DNA from: an uncultured Bacteroidota bacterium
Lineage (GTDB): Bacteria > Bacteroidota > Bacteroidia > Flavobacteriales > Flavobacteriaceae
NCBI GenBank assembly: GCA_902597545.1
Contig: CACJYD010000007.1
Coordinates: forward strand, 1 to 64,000
DNA: 64,000 nucleotides
Direction of reading: 5' to 3'
The notes beneath the pieces were generated by a model that saw nothing but the letters and a program-made list of their open reading frames with translations, did not search any database and was not told the DNA's origin. Position 1 is the first letter of the stretch, and every line of letters begins with the position of its first letter. Of the stretch, positions 39,371 to 47,414 are shown piece by piece. The position numbers were made by a program, and so were the translations under genes.

Positions 39371-39811
39371 CTAAGATGTATGATCGCTAACTATATACCA
39401 ATTTCCATTAATTTTTTTAAAAATTAAAGTAAAATAACCGGATAATTTTTCATTCTTTCTTTGAAGATTAAATTTACCTAGAAGTATTGCCACTTTTCTT
39501 GAAAGTGAGAATAGATTATTAATTTCAAAACTTAAATCACCCATTAATTCTTTTGTTGAATATGTTTTAAGGTATCTATCTTTTACAAAATTCCAACCAA
39601 ATACAGGACCATTAGATCCAGAAAAAACTAACTTGTCAGATTTAAGGTAGCCCTTCATAAACTCGTTAATATTGTTATCATTCCATGCAATTCGTTGCTG
39701 CTCCAATACATTTAGAATCTTTAACGAGTCTTTCTCTTTTAAGGTCTGTGAATAAGAATTAGCTGATGTAATAATTAAAAAAACAACACTGATTGAGAAT
39801 GTTTTTAACAT
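39371..39811 (-). CDS. Secreted NTF2-like (DUF4440/SnoaL-type) protein
   Basis: 146-residue protein with a signal peptide (about 1-21) and a single cone-shaped NTF2-like fold. Evidence is the N-terminal helix LNVLEQQRIAWNDNNINEFMKGY, then FSGSNGPVFGWNFVKDRYL and the final strands FTLIFKKINGNWYIVSDHTS. Such domains serve as small enzymes (isomerases, dehydratases) or binding proteins. It is the first gene of the unit with the tandem DUF1080 and Gfo/Idh/MocA genes, and is divergent from the AraC-family gene. An enzymatic step on oxidised sugars is possible but speculative. Confidence 0.75.
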   Translation of the reverse strand: MLKTFSISVVFLIITSANSYSQTLKEKDSLKILNVLEQQRIAWNDNNINEFMKGYLKSDKLVFSGSNGPVFGWNFVKDRYLKTYSTKELMGDLSFEINNLFSLSRKVAILLGKFNLQRKNEKLSGYFTLIFKKINGNWYIVSDHTS

Positions 39812-39828
39812 ACTTCAATATAAAAAAA

Positions 39829-39838
39829 ATAACGTTAT
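39829..39838. promoter_or_regulatory. Perfect palindrome ATAACGTTAT in the divergent araC-type/NTF2 region
   Basis: Ten-base perfect palindrome about 18 nt upstream of the NTF2-like start. Located between a regulator gene and the operon it may control, it is a candidate operator; AT-rich sequence makes chance occurrence possible. Confidence 0.25.
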
Positions 39839-39863
39839 AAGTTCAATTATTAATCAATTATGT

Positions 39864-39876
39864 TATTTTTGCAAAA
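39864..39876 (+). promoter_or_regulatory. Putative -7 element with overlapping palindrome upstream of the AraC-type gene
   Basis: TATTTTTG (39864-39871) matches TAnnTTTG, and the perfect palindrome TTTTGCAAAA (39867-39876) overlaps it and the expected start site near 39875. A regulator bound there would block the promoter, so autoregulation is plausible. The leader would be ~82 nt. Confidence 0.35.
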
Positions 39877-39956
39877 CGAAAATGAGAATAATAATTATAT
39901 GAGTAAAATATATAATTATTTAAATTAAAGATATAATAATTTACTTTCAGTAATTC

Positions 39957-40829
39957 ATGAAAAATATCAATTTAAGTACCAACAAAACAAAAATTGATAA
40001 CGATATCATTTACTATGACTATAAAAATTTAGAGTCAAAAAAAGTATATATGAATTATGAAACAGAAAAGAGCTTCATTCAGTTTCATTTTTGTTTAAAA
40101 GGTGATATTAGTTTTGAATATAATAATGGTGCATATGCATTCCCTCTTCAACAAGGCAATCTCATTCTTTTATACAACCCAATTATGAATCTTCCAGTTA
40201 ATGCTTTACTTAATCATAACACAAAACTTGTATCTCTATTGATTAGGATTGAAAAATTTCATAGTTTGTTCTCAGAAACTGCTGAATCTATCCCTTTTTT
40301 AAGTGATGAAAATATCAATAAAAAATTCTACAAAGAATACAAGCTGACACCCATAATGACAACTATTTTAGTTCAAATGATGAATCAAAATATTAGTGAT
40401 AATGTCAAAAAATTATATTTTAAAGGGAAAGTTTTTGAACTTTTAAGCTTACTATTCAATGTAGGTAAAGAAATGAATATTGAGCAATGTCCATTTCTTG
40501 CTGATGATAAGAATGTCAAAAAAATAAAAAAAGCCAAAGAAATTATAATTAGTAGGATGTCAGAGCCACCTAGTTTAAAAGAATTAGCTGATCAAGTTGA
40601 AATTTCGCTTAAAAACCTTAAGGAGGGTTTTAAACAAGTTTATGGAAATACTGTTTTTGGATTTTTATATGATTATAAAATGAATGTTGCTAGTAACATG
40701 TTATCTTCAAAAAATTACAATGTAAATGAAGTAGCTTTGCACTTAGGCTACAGCACTTCTAGTCATTTCATAAATGCTTTTAAAAACAAGTTTGGAACAA
40801 CTCCTAAGAAATATTTAAATTCTAATTAA
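39957..40829 (+). CDS. AraC-family transcriptional regulator
   Basis: 290-residue regulator. The C-terminal ~100 residues hold two helix-turn-helix motifs (SLKELADQVEISLKNLKEGFK and VALHLGYSTSSHFINAFKNKFG, then the typical TPKKYL). The N-terminal ~170 residues are a likely ligand-binding domain with FCLKGDISFEYNNG. It is divergent from the NTF2/DUF1080/oxidoreductase unit with 145 nt between, so it probably controls that unit. No HTCS, SusR or anti-sigma gene is in the window, making this the only visible regulator of the carbohydrate cluster. Confidence 0.9.
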   Translation: MKNINLSTNKTKIDNDIIYYDYKNLESKKVYMNYETEKSFIQFHFCLKGDISFEYNNGAYAFPLQQGNLILLYNPIMNLPVNALLNHNTKLVSLLIRIEKFHSLFSETAESIPFLSDENINKKFYKEYKLTPIMTTILVQMMNQNISDNVKKLYFKGKVFELLSLLFNVGKEMNIEQCPFLADDKNVKKIKKAKEIIISRMSEPPSLKELADQVEISLKNLKEGFKQVYGNTVFGFLYDYKMNVASNMLSSKNYNVNEVALHLGYSTSSHFINAFKNKFGTTPKKYLNSN

Positions 40830-40839
40830 TTTAATTGAT

Positions 40840-41676
40840 TTGAAAAATAAAATATTCTCTATTTTACAAATAGTTATTACTGTTTTTTTTGTTTACTTCA
40901 CATTATCAAATCTTGATTTATCCAAGCTATTTGAAGTACTAAATAATATTAATATTTTATACTTGATAATAGCTGCATCTATTTATTTTTCATCTCAAAT
41001 TATAAGCTCTGAAAGACTTAGATATATTTTAAATGATAATAAATTTATTATTTCATTTAAACAAAATTTTACACTCTATCTAATAGGTTTATTTTATAAT
41101 TTTTTTATTCCTGGCGGAATTGGTGGCGATGCATATAAAAGCTATCTAATGAACAAAAAGTTTAATTGGAAATTATCTAAAGTTGTAAAATTATTACTCT
41201 TAGATAGATTAATTGGTTTAGGTGTGCTTTGTTGTATTTTAATTGGGTTATATGAAATTATTTTCTTAAACTTTAATTTCATCTATTTAATATTAACATT
41301 ATGTTTCTTATCAATAATTGGATATTACATGGTTAAATTGATTTTTAAAAATCAAAATATTTTTTGGAAATCATTTTTGTACTCACTAGCAAGCCATACA
41401 ATACAATTTATTTCACTGTTTATAATTTTATATTCACTAGGAATAAAAGATAGTTATTTTGAGATAATAATAGTTTTTATTCTTTCATCAATTTTTTCTG
41501 TTTTTTCTTTTGGAGGTATTGGTATTAGAGAATATATATTTTTATCGTCTGCTTCTATTTTAAACTTTAGTCCTGAACTTTCTGCAAGTATTGGACTTCT
41601 TTTCACTATTTCTGCAGCAATATCATCATTACCTGGATTAAAGTTTATAATTTCAAAACCAGACTACTTAAAATAA
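40840..41676 (+). CDS. LPG-synthase-TM (UPF0104) family membrane protein
   Basis: 278-residue polytopic protein starting with TTG 11 nt after the AraC-type gene. About seven membrane segments are visible, and the motifs LFYNFFIPGGIGGDAYKSYL and FSFGGIGIREYIFL are those of the flippase-like domain found in lysylphosphatidylglycerol synthases and related glycan/lipid transporters. No aminoacyl-transferase domain is present. Function is unknown; export of a lipid or glycolipid is possible. Confidence 0.8.
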   Translation: MKNKIFSILQIVITVFFVYFTLSNLDLSKLFEVLNNINILYLIIAASIYFSSQIISSERLRYILNDNKFIISFKQNFTLYLIGLFYNFFIPGGIGGDAYKSYLMNKKFNWKLSKVVKLLLLDRLIGLGVLCCILIGLYEIIFLNFNFIYLILTLCFLSIIGYYMVKLIFKNQNIFWKSFLYSLASHTIQFISLFIILYSLGIKDSYFEIIIVFILSSIFSVFSFGGIGIREYIFLSSASILNFSPELSASIGLLFTISAAISSLPGLKFIISKPDYLK

Positions 41677-41704
41677 AAAAACCCAAGAAAAGTCCTGGGT
41701 TTTT
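41677..41704. terminator. Bidirectional terminator between convergent genes
   Basis: AAAAACCCA (left arm) and TGGGTTTTT (right arm) form a stem with an A-run on one side and a T-run on the other, so it can terminate transcription from both directions. It sits between the UPF0104-type gene and the convergent TPR/NTF2-like gene. Confidence 0.65.
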
Positions 41705-41726
41705 GATTAGCATAATTTTTTAATTT

Positions 41727-42878
41727 CTAAATTTTTGGGATACCAGATCCTCCACCATAAGGTGCCCAATTTGTATGAACTGTTTTCCATCCACTATCAG
41801 TCGCGATCCAAACAGAAGATGCTCTGGTACTATATTCAATCATATTTTCAGAATCTCCATTAGTGTATGAACCCTCAGCATAAAAAGTTAAAATAGCCAT
41901 TGACATATCAGGTGAAAAATTAACATCAATATCTCTTAAATTAAAACTCTCCCAACTAACAGATGAATTTCTTGAAAAACTTTCCTCACTAAACTCATAA
42001 AAATCTTGAAGGTTTGAGTCTCCAGAAATCAATTTCATATCTTCAGAAACATATTTCTGAAATTCATCATAGTTTCTATCCATTATTGCTTTTTGAACAT
42101 TTCTTTGAGCCTCTTTTAAATTATCAGCTAAATCACCCTCATTAGCTGATCTCCAATAAGTAACCAATTTTGTTTGGTAAGGAGATGCAAAAAAAGCATA
42201 ATCAACAGCTTTTAATTGATTTGTAAAAGCTTTTTGATAGTCACCTTCCATTGCAGCAATTTCAGATTTAGAGTCTAAGGCATTAGGTCCACCATGAAGT
42301 GCAATTGATTTATCAATTGCTTCATATGCCGCCTCATAATCAGGTTCTTCACCATATTCACCATAAGCGTAACCATATGCAATCATATTGTAGGCAGAAG
42401 ATGAGTTTTCAGGAAACTTTTTAGAAAAAGCCATATAGCCATCCCAATTAAATCCTCTAATTCCAACCCAATTTATTAATGGACTTTCAGAAAATTTTTC
42501 GATTTTTTCTGAATAAACGTCATCCCATGAGTTTTCCTCTCCTTTAGTGGTTTCAACCAATAAATCATACCAAGCTTTCTCTTCAGAGCTTAGTAATTGA
42601 GTATTAATTTCCGCGAGTTTTTCTTTTCTTGATCCCCAATTTGCATTTCCACTAGCTGCTGCAGCAATAACAAGATTAGCGCATTCACAACCTGAATCAC
42701 TCATTTTAGCAGCTTTTGCCATACCAACAGCTGTTAATTGTTCAATATTTGCTAAATGAGTTATGGCTTCATTTAAAATTTCATATGATTGAGCATCACA
42801 ATTTGAATCATTGATCCATTTTTGTGAAGACATATTAAATGAAGTAATAATTAATAAAATTGTAATTAAATTTTTCAT
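41727..42878 (-). CDS. Secreted protein with helical repeats and a C-terminal NTF2-like domain
   Basis: 383-residue exported protein with a signal peptide (about 1-18). Residues ~25-260 are alpha-helical with tetratricopeptide-like segments (YEAAYEAIDKSIALHGG, YQKAFTNQLKAVDYA). The last ~120 residues form a second domain (NYDEFQKYVSEDMKLISGDS..., MAILTFYAEGSYTNG, WKTVHTNWAPYGGG) like SnoaL/DUF4440 NTF2-type folds. A specific role is not recognised. It stands alone and is the second NTF2-like protein within 3 kb. Confidence 0.6.
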   Translation of the reverse strand: MKNLITILLIITSFNMSSQKWINDSNCDAQSYEILNEAITHLANIEQLTAVGMAKAAKMSDSGCECANLVIAAAASGNANWGSRKEKLAEINTQLLSSEEKAWYDLLVETTKGEENSWDDVYSEKIEKFSESPLINWVGIRGFNWDGYMAFSKKFPENSSSAYNMIAYGYAYGEYGEEPDYEAAYEAIDKSIALHGGPNALDSKSEIAAMEGDYQKAFTNQLKAVDYAFFASPYQTKLVTYWRSANEGDLADNLKEAQRNVQKAIMDRNYDEFQKYVSEDMKLISGDSNLQDFYEFSEESFSRNSSVSWESFNLRDIDVNFSPDMSMAILTFYAEGSYTNGDSENMIEYSTRASSVWIATDSGWKTVHTNWAPYGGGSGIPKI

Positions 42879-42974
42879 AATATTTTTTATTATAAGATAG
42901 AAATAAATGGAAATTAAAAATAACTGCTAAAGATTAATTTATATCTATTTGTGAAAAAAATAAAATTTTATAAT

Positions 42975-44378
42975 TTATTTTGATAATTCTTCAATATAAA
43001 AGGATGTGGCTGGTAAACCCTCAATGTTAAAGAGACTAGCTTCAAAATAATTTTTCCAACCATAACGGACTTTTCTTGGACTTGAAACATTTGGTGATTC
43101 AACAATAATTGACTCCCCATAAATTTTTGCTTTAGCCTTATAAAATATTTCATCCTCTCCAGCAATTTCAAAATCTTTTAATGGCCCGTTGAAATTATAA
43201 ATTCCATTATCTGCATAATCAAAGCTAATAATTACCTTAGATTCTTGCACTTTTGCTGAGTTAGGAATTGGTCCTGAGGGTGTTAATGATTTATACCCAT
43301 AAGTTTGATTAAGTGCCCAATACGCAAGTCTATTACCAACTTTAATCTTCTCCGGCGGATGTATTGAATTTAAATCTCCAATATCAGCAGTTGATACCAT
43401 GCCAGAATTTTTTATATTTTTCATTGCATCAAGCTGTGCATCTCTAAGTTCTGCTGAACTACTCTCATTTGGGTCACTATAACTAAATGGAGCAATTTGA
43501 ACAAAATAGAATGGGAAATCACCTAACCCCCACCTATCTCTCCAGCTAGCAACCATGACTTGCATTAGTTTTGAGTAATGTTTTGCTCTTTCTCTGTTAT
43601 TTTCACCCTGATACCAAATTCCTCCTCTAAGGGTAAAAGGAATTAAAGGATTCAGCATAGCGTTGAATAAATAACCAGGATTGTATTCTTCAAATTTTTC
43701 TTCAGAATTATTAATGATTATCCCAGGCTCAAATTCATCATCTAAAAAACTTTTCTCAGCCCAAGCTTCTGCAGGTGTTCCACCCCAAGCACTTGAAATT
43801 ATACCAACAGGAACTTCCAAAGACTCATGAATATACTTTGCAAATGAATATGCAACAGCACTAAAATATCTTGAGCTTTCGGGATTAGACTCTTCCCATT
43901 TACCGTCAAAGTTAAGTAAAGGAGTTGAACTGTAATTTCGTTCAACAGTTATAAGTCTAATTTGAGGATTAATTGATTTTCCAATAATATCTTGTGCTCC
44001 AAAAACAGGCTCACCAAAAAAACCATCTAAAGGCATTTCCATATTTGATTGTCCAGATGCAAACCAAACTTCACCAAATAAAATATTTTTTATGATTTTA
44101 GTATCATCACTCGTTGATATAGACAATTCATAAGGACCAACACTACTGTCTGTTTGTATTTTTAATATCCAATCACCATTGCTGTTTGATTTAGTCTTTT
44201 CAGATTTATTATTCCAACTTGAATATACAGTCACGATCTGATTTGGATTTGATTTTCCCCAAATGTTAACTTTTGAATTCCTCTGCAACATCATATTATC
44301 TGAGAATAAATTATTCATTTTTATTTGAGAGAATATAGAAATTGAAAAAAGTAAAAAGACTAAATAAAAAAATCTCAT
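42975..44378 (-). CDS. SGNH-type O-acetylesterase (sialate O-acetylesterase/DUF303 family), copy 2
   Basis: 467-residue secreted esterase with a signal peptide (about 1-17). The catalytic serine is Ser111 in FASGQSNME, and a DIGDLNSIHPPEK segment supplies the acidic residue and histidine. Family members remove O-acetyl groups from sugars, including xylan; those in polysaccharide loci are often acetylxylan esterases. It is the last gene of the SusC/SusD/sulfatase transcription unit and lies 9 nt after its paralogue. Specificity is unproven. Confidence 0.87.
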   Translation of the reverse strand: MRFFYLVFLLFSISIFSQIKMNNLFSDNMMLQRNSKVNIWGKSNPNQIVTVYSSWNNKSEKTKSNSNGDWILKIQTDSSVGPYELSISTSDDTKIIKNILFGEVWFASGQSNMEMPLDGFFGEPVFGAQDIIGKSINPQIRLITVERNYSSTPLLNFDGKWEESNPESSRYFSAVAYSFAKYIHESLEVPVGIISSAWGGTPAEAWAEKSFLDDEFEPGIIINNSEEKFEEYNPGYLFNAMLNPLIPFTLRGGIWYQGENNRERAKHYSKLMQVMVASWRDRWGLGDFPFYFVQIAPFSYSDPNESSSAELRDAQLDAMKNIKNSGMVSTADIGDLNSIHPPEKIKVGNRLAYWALNQTYGYKSLTPSGPIPNSAKVQESKVIISFDYADNGIYNFNGPLKDFEIAGEDEIFYKAKAKIYGESIIVESPNVSSPRKVRYGWKNYFEASLFNIEGLPATSFYIEELSK

Positions 44379-44387
44379 TTAATTTAA

Positions 44388-45812
44388 TTAATCAAAATTA
44401 TAAGATCTAAATGATGATGCAGGTAGTCCCTCAACATTATAAAGTGTACCTTCAATATAATTTTTCCATCCATATCTGATATATAGTGGATTCGGAACAT
44501 GTTTACTGCTTAGAATCAGAATACTTCTATTTTCCCATCCTGCAGACCAGTGTGGATCTATCAAAGCATCTGCTTTATAAAATTTTTTATCCTTACCCGC
44601 AACCTCAAAACCATTTAATGGCTTACCATAACTTGTTACACCACTTTGAGCATATTTAAAATTAACGTATACCTTATTGTTTTTTACTTTCATAGACTCA
44701 TACACCGGTCCTGAGTAGGGTAAAGTATTAAAACCATAATTTTTGGCTAATGCCCAATATGCAAGTCTTTTTCCAATTAAAAGTTTTTCTGGTGGATGAT
44801 TTGTTATTGTACTTCCAATATCTAAAGTTACTGCCATCCCTGTATTTTTTACTGAAAGCATAGTTTTTAATTGAGCCTCTCTCAAAAATGCTTGTGATGT
44901 ACCATTGCCTTGTCCCAATGATCCATTAGGAGCAAGCTGAACAAAATAAAAAGGAAAATCACCTAATCCCCATTCATCTCTCCAATTTTTTATTAATCCA
45001 TTCATTAATTTAGTATAGTTTTGATAACGTCCTGCGTTTCCCTCACCTTGATACCAAATAACACCTTTGATTGTAAAAGGAATTATTGCGTTAATCATAC
45101 CATTGAAAAGGACAGATGGATTATTGTGAGGCTGTTTTGCATAATAACTAAGCTCTTTGTCACTAGCTATTTTTTTTAATACATCTGAACTTATCCATGC
45201 TTCAGCAACAGAACCATCTTTTGGTGAATTAATTATCCCAAAAGGAATATCTAAAACTTGATTTAGATATTTTGCAAATGAATATGCAACAGCACTGAAA
45301 CTTGGAGTATTTTTAAAATTGGCTTCTACCCATTTACCCTCAATCTTATCAACTCGTTCTTTACTGACTCTCGTCTTTACGTTAAAAAATCGAATTTTGG
45401 AATTACTGGAATTAGCAATCGCATCCAATGAACCAATAACCGGCTCACGATTGTTTCCAGATAAAGTCATTTCCATATTAGATTGTCCGCTTGAAAGCCA
45501 AACCTCACCAATTAAAACGTTATTAATTGTTTTAGTTTCACTATTACATGTAATTTGAATATTAAAAGGACCTCCGGCAGATGGAGTTTTGATTTTTATT
45601 TTCCAATTACCATCATTATTGACAGAAGTTTTATGAATCTTCCCCGACCAAGAAGTATAAATTAGCAGTTCTTGATTTTTTTGAGCTTTACCCCAGAAAT
45701 TAACATTAGATTCTTGTTGGAGAATCATGTTATCTGAGAATAAATTACTTAATTCAATCTGACTATTTAAATTAATGGAAGAAAAAAAAATAAATAGTAG
45801 TATAAACCTCAT
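44388..45812 (-). CDS. SGNH-type O-acetylesterase (sialate O-acetylesterase/DUF303 family), copy 1
   Basis: 474-residue paralogue of the downstream esterase, sharing start (MRF..), length, LFSDNM segment and catalytic block LSSGQSNMEMTL with Ser111. The His motif is TLDIGSTITNHPPEK. The two proteins diverge clearly elsewhere, so the duplication is old and they may act on different acetyl positions. Its start directly abuts the upstream sulfatase stop, placing it in the same operon. A signal peptide (about 1-17) indicates export. Confidence 0.87.
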   Translation of the reverse strand: MRFILLFIFFSSINLNSQIELSNLFSDNMILQQESNVNFWGKAQKNQELLIYTSWSGKIHKTSVNNDGNWKIKIKTPSAGGPFNIQITCNSETKTINNVLIGEVWLSSGQSNMEMTLSGNNREPVIGSLDAIANSSNSKIRFFNVKTRVSKERVDKIEGKWVEANFKNTPSFSAVAYSFAKYLNQVLDIPFGIINSPKDGSVAEAWISSDVLKKIASDKELSYYAKQPHNNPSVLFNGMINAIIPFTIKGVIWYQGEGNAGRYQNYTKLMNGLIKNWRDEWGLGDFPFYFVQLAPNGSLGQGNGTSQAFLREAQLKTMLSVKNTGMAVTLDIGSTITNHPPEKLLIGKRLAYWALAKNYGFNTLPYSGPVYESMKVKNNKVYVNFKYAQSGVTSYGKPLNGFEVAGKDKKFYKADALIDPHWSAGWENRSILILSSKHVPNPLYIRYGWKNYIEGTLYNVEGLPASSFRSYNFD

Positions 45813-47414
45813 TTAGTATAAAAACTTCTTGTCTAATTCCTCAGAGTCTTTATACTTCACTCTTAGATTAGCTAATTTTACTTTGAGTTCTTCAACTATA
45901 TCAGCATATTCTGGATCATTATACACATTATTCATTTCATTGGGATCTTTATATCTATCATATAACTCCCATTCATCAACATCATAATAGAATCTTGCAA
46001 GCTTAAATTCTTTAGTAACAATCCCATAATGTCTTTTAGCCATGTGAACTGATGGATACTCATAATAATGATAATAAACTTCCTCTCTTGTCCATTTATC
46101 ATTTTCTCCCAAAAGTAAAGGCATCAAGCTCTCTCCTTGCATATCATCCGGAACATCAATCATTGCAGCCTCTAAAAATGTTTGTGCAAAATCAAGGTTT
46201 TGAACCATTTCATCATTTGTTATTCCAGGTTTTATTTTATTTGGCCATTTTATCATTAATGGTGTTTTAAAGGATTCATCATAAATAAATCTTTTATCAA
46301 ACCAACCATGTTCTCCTAAATAAAAACCTTGGTCTGATGTGTATATAACAATAGTATTTTCATCAAGTCCCGTTTCTTCCAGGTAATTAAGAACTCTCCC
46401 TACGTTATCATCTACTGAGGAGATAGTAGCAAGATAATCTTGCATGTACCTTTGAAACTTCCATTTCATCTTCTGCTCATCATTCATTTTTGGCCAATTT
46501 TCTTTAAAATCAGCACTAATTTTGTCTAAGGTGACGTCATATTTCTTTTTTTGTTCTTCATTAGCTCTACCAAATGGTCTATTAAATCCTGAAGCATTAG
46601 GACGCATTAAAGTACCATCTCCTCTGACATAAACAATTTCTGGCTCAACTTTACCCATTTCTTCCATAACTGAAGGTCTCACTTTACTATCATGCATGTA
46701 TTGCATATGAGTAAGTAGGTTCATTTCTGCAGTTTTTGCAGCAGTTCCTCTGTTAGAGTAGTCATCAAAAAGCGTTTCTGGTTCAGGAAATTTCTTTTCA
46801 TAAAACTCAGCAAACTTCTCAGGACTTGGCCACCACGCTCGGTGAGGTGCTTTATGCAGGTACATCATCATAAAAGGCTTGTTTTTGTCTCTTTTAGTTT
46901 TGAACCAGTTTAATGTTAGATCAGTTATAACATCTGTGACATAACCAGTGATGGTGGTATCTTTCTTTTGACCTAAAAACTTGGGATTAATGTAATCTCC
47001 TTGTCCAGGAAGAATCCAAAAATCATCTACCCCTTTTGGATTATTTCCAAAATGTAATTTTCCATACATGGCAGTTTGATAACCAGCTTTTTGAAACAGT
47101 TGAGGAAATGTGACCTGCGTGGTATCAAATTTAGCATGGTTATCTATTTTTCCATTTAAATGGCTGTGCTTTCCAGTGAGAATAACAGCTCTGGATGGAG
47201 CGCAAATTGAATTTGTTACACAAGCATTTGTAAATAAAATTCCTTCATCGGCAATCCTATCTATATTTGGGGTTTGGATGAGTTTATCACTATATGCGCT
47301 TATTGCTTGATAAGCATGATCATCTGACATGATAAATAGTATATTAGGTCTTTCATCTTTATCGGCACATCCAGCGACGAACATTAAGATTATTAATAGG
47401 TAAATATTTCTCAT
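45813..47414 (-). CDS. S1-family sulfatase lipoprotein (CAPSR), 533 residues
   Basis: Sulfatase lipoprotein with lipobox VAGC (Cys16). Asp31-Asp32 (SDDHAY) bind calcium; the formylglycine site is Cys71 in CAPSR; TSDQGFYLGEHGW carries the metal-binding Asp and Gln. It is longer than the others because of a ~100-residue insertion between about 220 and 330. SDDHAYQAISAY is typical of glycan-active sulfatases of Bacteroidota and Planctomycetes. It overlaps the upstream sulfatase by 4 nt, so translation is coupled. Confidence 0.9.
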   Translation of the reverse strand: MRNIYLLIILMFVAGCADKDERPNILFIMSDDHAYQAISAYSDKLIQTPNIDRIADEGILFTNACVTNSICAPSRAVILTGKHSHLNGKIDNHAKFDTTQVTFPQLFQKAGYQTAMYGKLHFGNNPKGVDDFWILPGQGDYINPKFLGQKKDTTITGYVTDVITDLTLNWFKTKRDKNKPFMMMYLHKAPHRAWWPSPEKFAEFYEKKFPEPETLFDDYSNRGTAAKTAEMNLLTHMQYMHDSKVRPSVMEEMGKVEPEIVYVRGDGTLMRPNASGFNRPFGRANEEQKKKYDVTLDKISADFKENWPKMNDEQKMKWKFQRYMQDYLATISSVDDNVGRVLNYLEETGLDENTIVIYTSDQGFYLGEHGWFDKRFIYDESFKTPLMIKWPNKIKPGITNDEMVQNLDFAQTFLEAAMIDVPDDMQGESLMPLLLGENDKWTREEVYYHYYEYPSVHMAKRHYGIVTKEFKLARFYYDVDEWELYDRYKDPNEMNNVYNDPEYADIVEELKVKLANLRVKYKDSEELDKKFLY

